Source of the DNA: Blastocatellia bacterium
GTDB taxonomy: Bacteria; Acidobacteriota; Blastocatellia; Pyrinomonadales; Pyrinomonadaceae
Reading direction: 5' to 3'
Assembly: GCA_003488005.1 (NCBI GenBank)
Contig: DNND01000080.1
Location: 56,604-80,253, forward strand
DNA length: 23,650 bases
Part shown: one piece after another, positions 21,922 to 23,650 of the stretch
How the letters are laid out: each line of letters starts with the position of its first letter
Numbering within the stretch: the stretch's first letter is position 1
The notes under the pieces: generated by a model
Seen by the model: only the letters and a program-made list of their open reading frames with translations
Database searches by the model: none
Told to the model about the DNA's origin: nothing
Program-made: the position numbers and the translations under genes

Positions 21922-22560
21922 ATGTTTAGAAAAATCGTCTTCATCGTTTGCTCCCTGCTTTTGGTGCAAGCCGCTGGTCAAGCCCAAAAGCCGGTGGAGA
22001 AAGTTCCCTACGACGTTCTGCTTGAGCGAGTGAAGAAACAGGATGCGGCCGTAAACTTTCAGGAGCTGCGTTTGGCTTACAGTGAAACAAAGCAATACAA
22101 CCCATACGGCGGCGACCGTGAAACCCGAAAGGCGATGTTCGCCGCTTTGAATAGCGAGCGATATGACCAGGCCCTGATCTCCAGCGATAAACTTCTCGCT
22201 GCCAACTATCTTGAAATCAACGCGCACTTTGGCGCCTATGTGGCGAATCGAGAACTTCGGCATGCGGACAAAGCCGACTATCACAAAAACATTTTTCAGA
22301 AATTGCTAAAGTCCATCAGCGACTCAGGTGACGGGAAGACGATGGCAAGCGCATTCGTCGTTATCTCGACCGATGAGGAATACGCCTTGTTCAACTTTAT
22401 GGGCGTGCGGCCTACCGCTCAGGCGTTGATTGAAGAGAAGAGTCATCATTACGATAAAATGACGGTGACGGATCCTAAGAGTGAGCAAAACGCCATCTAC
22501 TACTTCAATATTGATAAGCCGTTCGATTGGCTGAACAATAGTCTCAAAACTAAAGAGTGA
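21922..22560 (+). CDS. Exported DUF4919-like protein
   Basis: A 212-residue protein with a clear signal peptide (MFRKIVFIVCSLLLVQAAGQ, cut near GQA). The mature part starts with YDVLLERVKKQDAAVNFQELRLAY and ends with IYYFNIDKPFDWLNNSL, which fits my memory of the DUF4919 family of exported bacterial proteins. No enzyme motif is visible. Helical middle segments (RYDQALISSDKLLAANYLE, ANRELRHADKADYHKNIFQ) suggest TPR-like helical pairs. The gene is followed after 76 bases by the nucleotide-sugar dehydrogenase. No obvious functional link to it can be seen. Confidence 0.7.
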   Translation: MFRKIVFIVCSLLLVQAAGQAQKPVEKVPYDVLLERVKKQDAAVNFQELRLAYSETKQYNPYGGDRETRKAMFAALNSERYDQALISSDKLLAANYLEINAHFGAYVANRELRHADKADYHKNIFQKLLKSISDSGDGKTMASAFVVISTDEEYALFNFMGVRPTAQALIEEKSHHYDKMTVTDPKSEQNAIYYFNIDKPFDWLNNSLKTKE

Positions 22561-22636
22561 CGCGAACCGAGCGGTGTTGGTGCTTTGCGAAACGAATGTG
22601 CGCCTGCTCGTTTACCTCCCGAGGAAAAACTGATTA

Positions 22637-23650
22637 ATGGTCAAGGAACAAATAACTGCCTCGATAAAAGAGAAGCGTGCGCACATTGCAGTGGTTGGTC
22701 TGGGGTATGTAGGCTTGCCCCTGCTTACCGAGTTTGCGCGTGCTGGATTTCAAGTCATCGGTTTCGAAGTTGACGTCGATAAGGCCGCGCAGATCAACGC
22801 CGGCGATTCATATATCGGTGACGTGCCCGGGTCAGTCATCAAGGAACTTGTCGACGGCAAACGTCTCAGCGCTACCACAAACTTTGATCAACTTCAGAAT
22901 TGCGACGCTGTCATCATTTGTGTGCCGACGCCTTTGCGTAAGACCAAGGAGCCCGACGTCTCTTACATTCTTGCCGCCGCCAATGAAATCAAACAGCGCC
23001 TGCATCATGGACAACTTATTATCCTGGAGTCGACTACCTATCCCGGCACTACCGATGAAGTGTTGTTGCCGATGTTTGAAGAAACCGGACTAAAACTTGA
23101 CGAGGATTTCCTGCTGGCCTTCTCGCCGGAACGAGTCGATCCCGGCAATCCGCAATTCCAAACGCACAACATTCCGAAAGTCGTAGGGGGTGTCACTCCT
23201 GACTCGACGGGAGTCGCCGCCTTTCTTTATTCGCAGATCGTCAAGGAGGTGCATGCCGTCAGTTCGGCGCGTGTTGCCGAGACTGCCAAACTGTTGGAAA
23301 ACACTTTTCGCGCAGTAAACATCGGCATGGCAAACGAAATGGCGCGGCTTTGCTATGCGCTCGACATCGACACCTGGGAAGTGATTCGCGCGGCTGCGAC
23401 CAAACCGTTTGGCTTCATGGCATTTTATCCCGGGCCGGGAATTGGCGGCCATTGCATTCCCCTCGATCCGCATTACCTTTCGTGGAAAGCGCGGCAACAT
23501 GGATTTGATTCGCGCTTCATCGGACTGGCGGAAGAAGTTAATTCGCGCATGCCGGAGCACGTGGTCCAACTTGTGGCCGACGGACTGAACGACGAGAGCA
23601 AGTCGATGAAGGGTTCGCGAATTTTGCTGCTGGGCGTGGCTTATAAAAAA
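22637..23650 (+). CDS. UDP-N-acetylglucosamine 6-dehydrogenase-type enzyme, N-terminal part (runs off window)
   Basis: NAD-dependent nucleotide-sugar dehydrogenase that oxidises the C6 hydroxyl of a UDP-sugar to a carboxylate. It supplies uronic acids for surface polysaccharides. 338 codons are present of about 430-450. The Rossmann motif GLGYVGLPL is at about 21-29. Later marks are CVPTPLRKTKEPDVSYI, ESTTYPGTTDEVLLP, FSPERVDPGN, AETAKLLENTFRAVNIGMANE, and the catalytic-cysteine motif PGPGIGGHCIPLDPHYLSWKAR with C273. The IPLDPHYLSWKA form and PERVDPGN point to the WbpA/TviB branch acting on N-acetylated sugars, not UDP-glucose dehydrogenase proper. A GAGG ribosome site lies upstream. Neighbouring polysaccharide genes may continue past the edge. 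Confidence 0.9.
   Translation, partial: MVKEQITASIKEKRAHIAVVGLGYVGLPLLTEFARAGFQVIGFEVDVDKAAQINAGDSYIGDVPGSVIKELVDGKRLSATTNFDQLQNCDAVIICVPTPLRKTKEPDVSYILAAANEIKQRLHHGQLIILESTTYPGTTDEVLLPMFEETGLKLDEDFLLAFSPERVDPGNPQFQTHNIPKVVGGVTPDSTGVAAFLYSQIVKEVHAVSSARVAETAKLLENTFRAVNIGMANEMARLCYALDIDTWEVIRAAATKPFGFMAFYPGPGIGGHCIPLDPHYLSWKARQHGFDSRFIGLAEEVNSRMPEHVVQLVADGLNDESKSMKGSRILLLGVAYKK

Overview
The window looks like a chromosomal piece of a free-living bacterium of moderate GC content, most likely an Acidobacteriota member near the Blastocatellia. That placement is an inference. It rests on gene style: a sensor kinase with a two-component-regulator propeller, a carboxypeptidase-regulatory-like domain, many TTG/GTG starts, abundant palindromic repeats, and housekeeping genes mixed with one- and two-gene accessory units. 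I saw no tRNA, rRNA, CRISPR array, phage or intact insertion sequence.

Layout. 1-1208 (-): N-terminal 402 codons of acetyl-CoA synthetase. 1317-2214 (+): two decayed toxin-antitoxin modules, namely a MazE-type antitoxin with a remnant of its toxin, then MntA with a HepT toxin cut by an in-frame stop. 2293-3874 (+): a DUF72 protein and an exported TPR protein. 3900-5435 (-): a tiny metallothionein-like protein behind an ankyrin protein with an N-terminal four-cysteine domain. 5662-6570 (-): pseudouridine-5'-phosphate glycosidase. 6694-10646 (-): response regulator and large propeller-type histidine kinase, translationally coupled. 10685-11095: a dense cluster of palindromic repeats. 11118-12383 (+): exported M19 dipeptidase. 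12554-12784 (-): small disordered protein with its own terminator. 12974/13043-18047 (+): hemW, cmk, a small membrane ORF, ribE and a family A DNA polymerase with an active-looking 3'-5' exonuclease and no 5' nuclease. 18153-19667 (-): APC-family amino acid permease. 19885-22560 (+): exported HExxH/TPR protein and a DUF4919-like exported protein. 22637-23650 (+): start of a UDP-N-acetylglucosamine 6-dehydrogenase-type enzyme.

How it works together. Most units are functionally independent. The genes with clear joint action are the response regulator and kinase (TAATG overlap) and the mntA-hepT pair, where the toxin is probably dead. The ankyrin protein and the metallothionein-like protein sit on one strand 57 bases apart and may share metal handling, which is speculative.

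The strongest non-genic theme is palindromic mobile DNA. One family of about 130 bp sits at the 3' ends of two unrelated genes (kinase and cmk) and gives both proteins the same C-terminal residues, KSGGMPPS. A 235 bp nested palindrome lies before the polymerase, and a 102 bp palindrome ends one base before the cmk start codon. Smaller palindromes or heptamer repeats lie inside the kinase gene and at the 3' end of the permease gene. The gene most worth a second look is the polymerase, which has the architecture of the short, 5'-nuclease-less family A enzymes.
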